Position numbers and translations under genes: made by a program | Notes under the pieces: generated by a model | Database searches by the model: none | Told to the model about the DNA's origin: nothing | Seen by the model: the letters and a program-made list of their open reading frames with translations, nothing else | Shown: positions 14,624-14,660 of the stretch, piece by piece | Numbering within the stretch: the stretch's first letter is position 1 | How the letters are laid out: every line of letters begins with the position of its first letter | Assembly: GCA_003445035.1 (NCBI GenBank) | Contig: DLVV01000424.1 | Coordinates: 61,635-76,294, forward strand | Reading direction: 5' to 3' | From: Planctomycetaceae bacterium | GTDB lineage: Bacteria; Planctomycetota; Planctomycetia; Planctomycetales; Planctomycetaceae | Length of the DNA: 14,660 nucleotides

Positions 14624-14660
14624 TCGCCCGCCTTCTTCTTCTCGGCCGCCGGCTTCTTCT
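14620..14660 (-). CDS. C-terminal 12 residues of an unidentified gene upstream of rluD
   Basis: The minus strand reads KKPAAEKKKAGE and then TGA at 14622-14620, overlapping the rluD ATG in an ATGA junction. Only this lysine/alanine-rich tail is inside the window, so the protein cannot be identified. The reading frame was chosen because it alone stops at the junction and gives a coherent charged tail. It probably belongs to the same transcription unit as rluD. Confidence 0.5.
   Translation of the reverse strand, partial: KKPAAEKKKAGE
14631..14637 (-). promoter_or_regulatory. Ribosome-binding site for rluD inside the upstream gene's lysine codons
   Basis: AAGAAGG on the minus strand, 7 bases before the rluD ATG at 14623. 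The same bases encode the terminal Lys-Lys-Ala part of the upstream protein, so the tail may be partly constrained by its role as a translation signal. Confidence 0.5.

Overview
The window looks like chromosomal DNA from a GC-rich planctomycete (phylum Planctomycetota). The best evidence is the adjacent DUF1549/DUF1553 and DUF1501 genes, a pairing that is abundant in and characteristic of that phylum. The high-GC codon use, weak or missing Shine-Dalgarno sites on several genes and lack of obvious T-tract terminators fit this. I cannot name a genus. There are no rRNA, tRNA, CRISPR, insertion-sequence or phage features.

Layout: ten complete genes and two genes cut by the window edges. All but one lie on the minus strand, so transcription mostly runs right to left. 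Right block (14660 to 11729): the tail of an unknown gene overlaps by 4 bases a RluD-type pseudouridine synthase; then come a fumarylacetoacetate-hydrolase-family (FAH) enzyme and an orphan adenine DNA methyltransferase. Middle (11709 to 9124): the only plus-strand gene, a small membrane-anchored protein of unknown function, runs tail-to-tail into the methyltransferase and head-to-head with endonuclease IV (nfo); nfo is followed by a lipoprotein with a C-terminal membrane helix. Left-centre (8871 to 5307): an RND/MMPL-type exporter followed by an NAD(P)-dependent extended SDR/thioester-reductase-like protein. Left block (5102 to 1): a Sec-exported DUF1549/DUF1553 protein, a Tat-exported DUF1501 protein and the N-terminal 464 residues of a secreted TPR protein that runs off the left edge.

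How the genes may work together: DUF1549/DUF1553, DUF1501 and the TPR protein are all predicted to be exported, co-directional and closely spaced, so they plausibly form one envelope module. The exporter and SDR gene may be a lipid-like product pair, but this is only inference. The right block mixes housekeeping (rRNA modification, DNA repair) with a catabolic enzyme and a solitary methyltransferase, and shows no clear single pathway.

I found no unmistakable new system. The points most worth checking are the orphan methyltransferase, the exported trio with lysine-rich insertions in the DUF1549/DUF1553 protein, the lipoprotein with a second membrane anchor, and several perfect inverted repeats in the leaders between genes.
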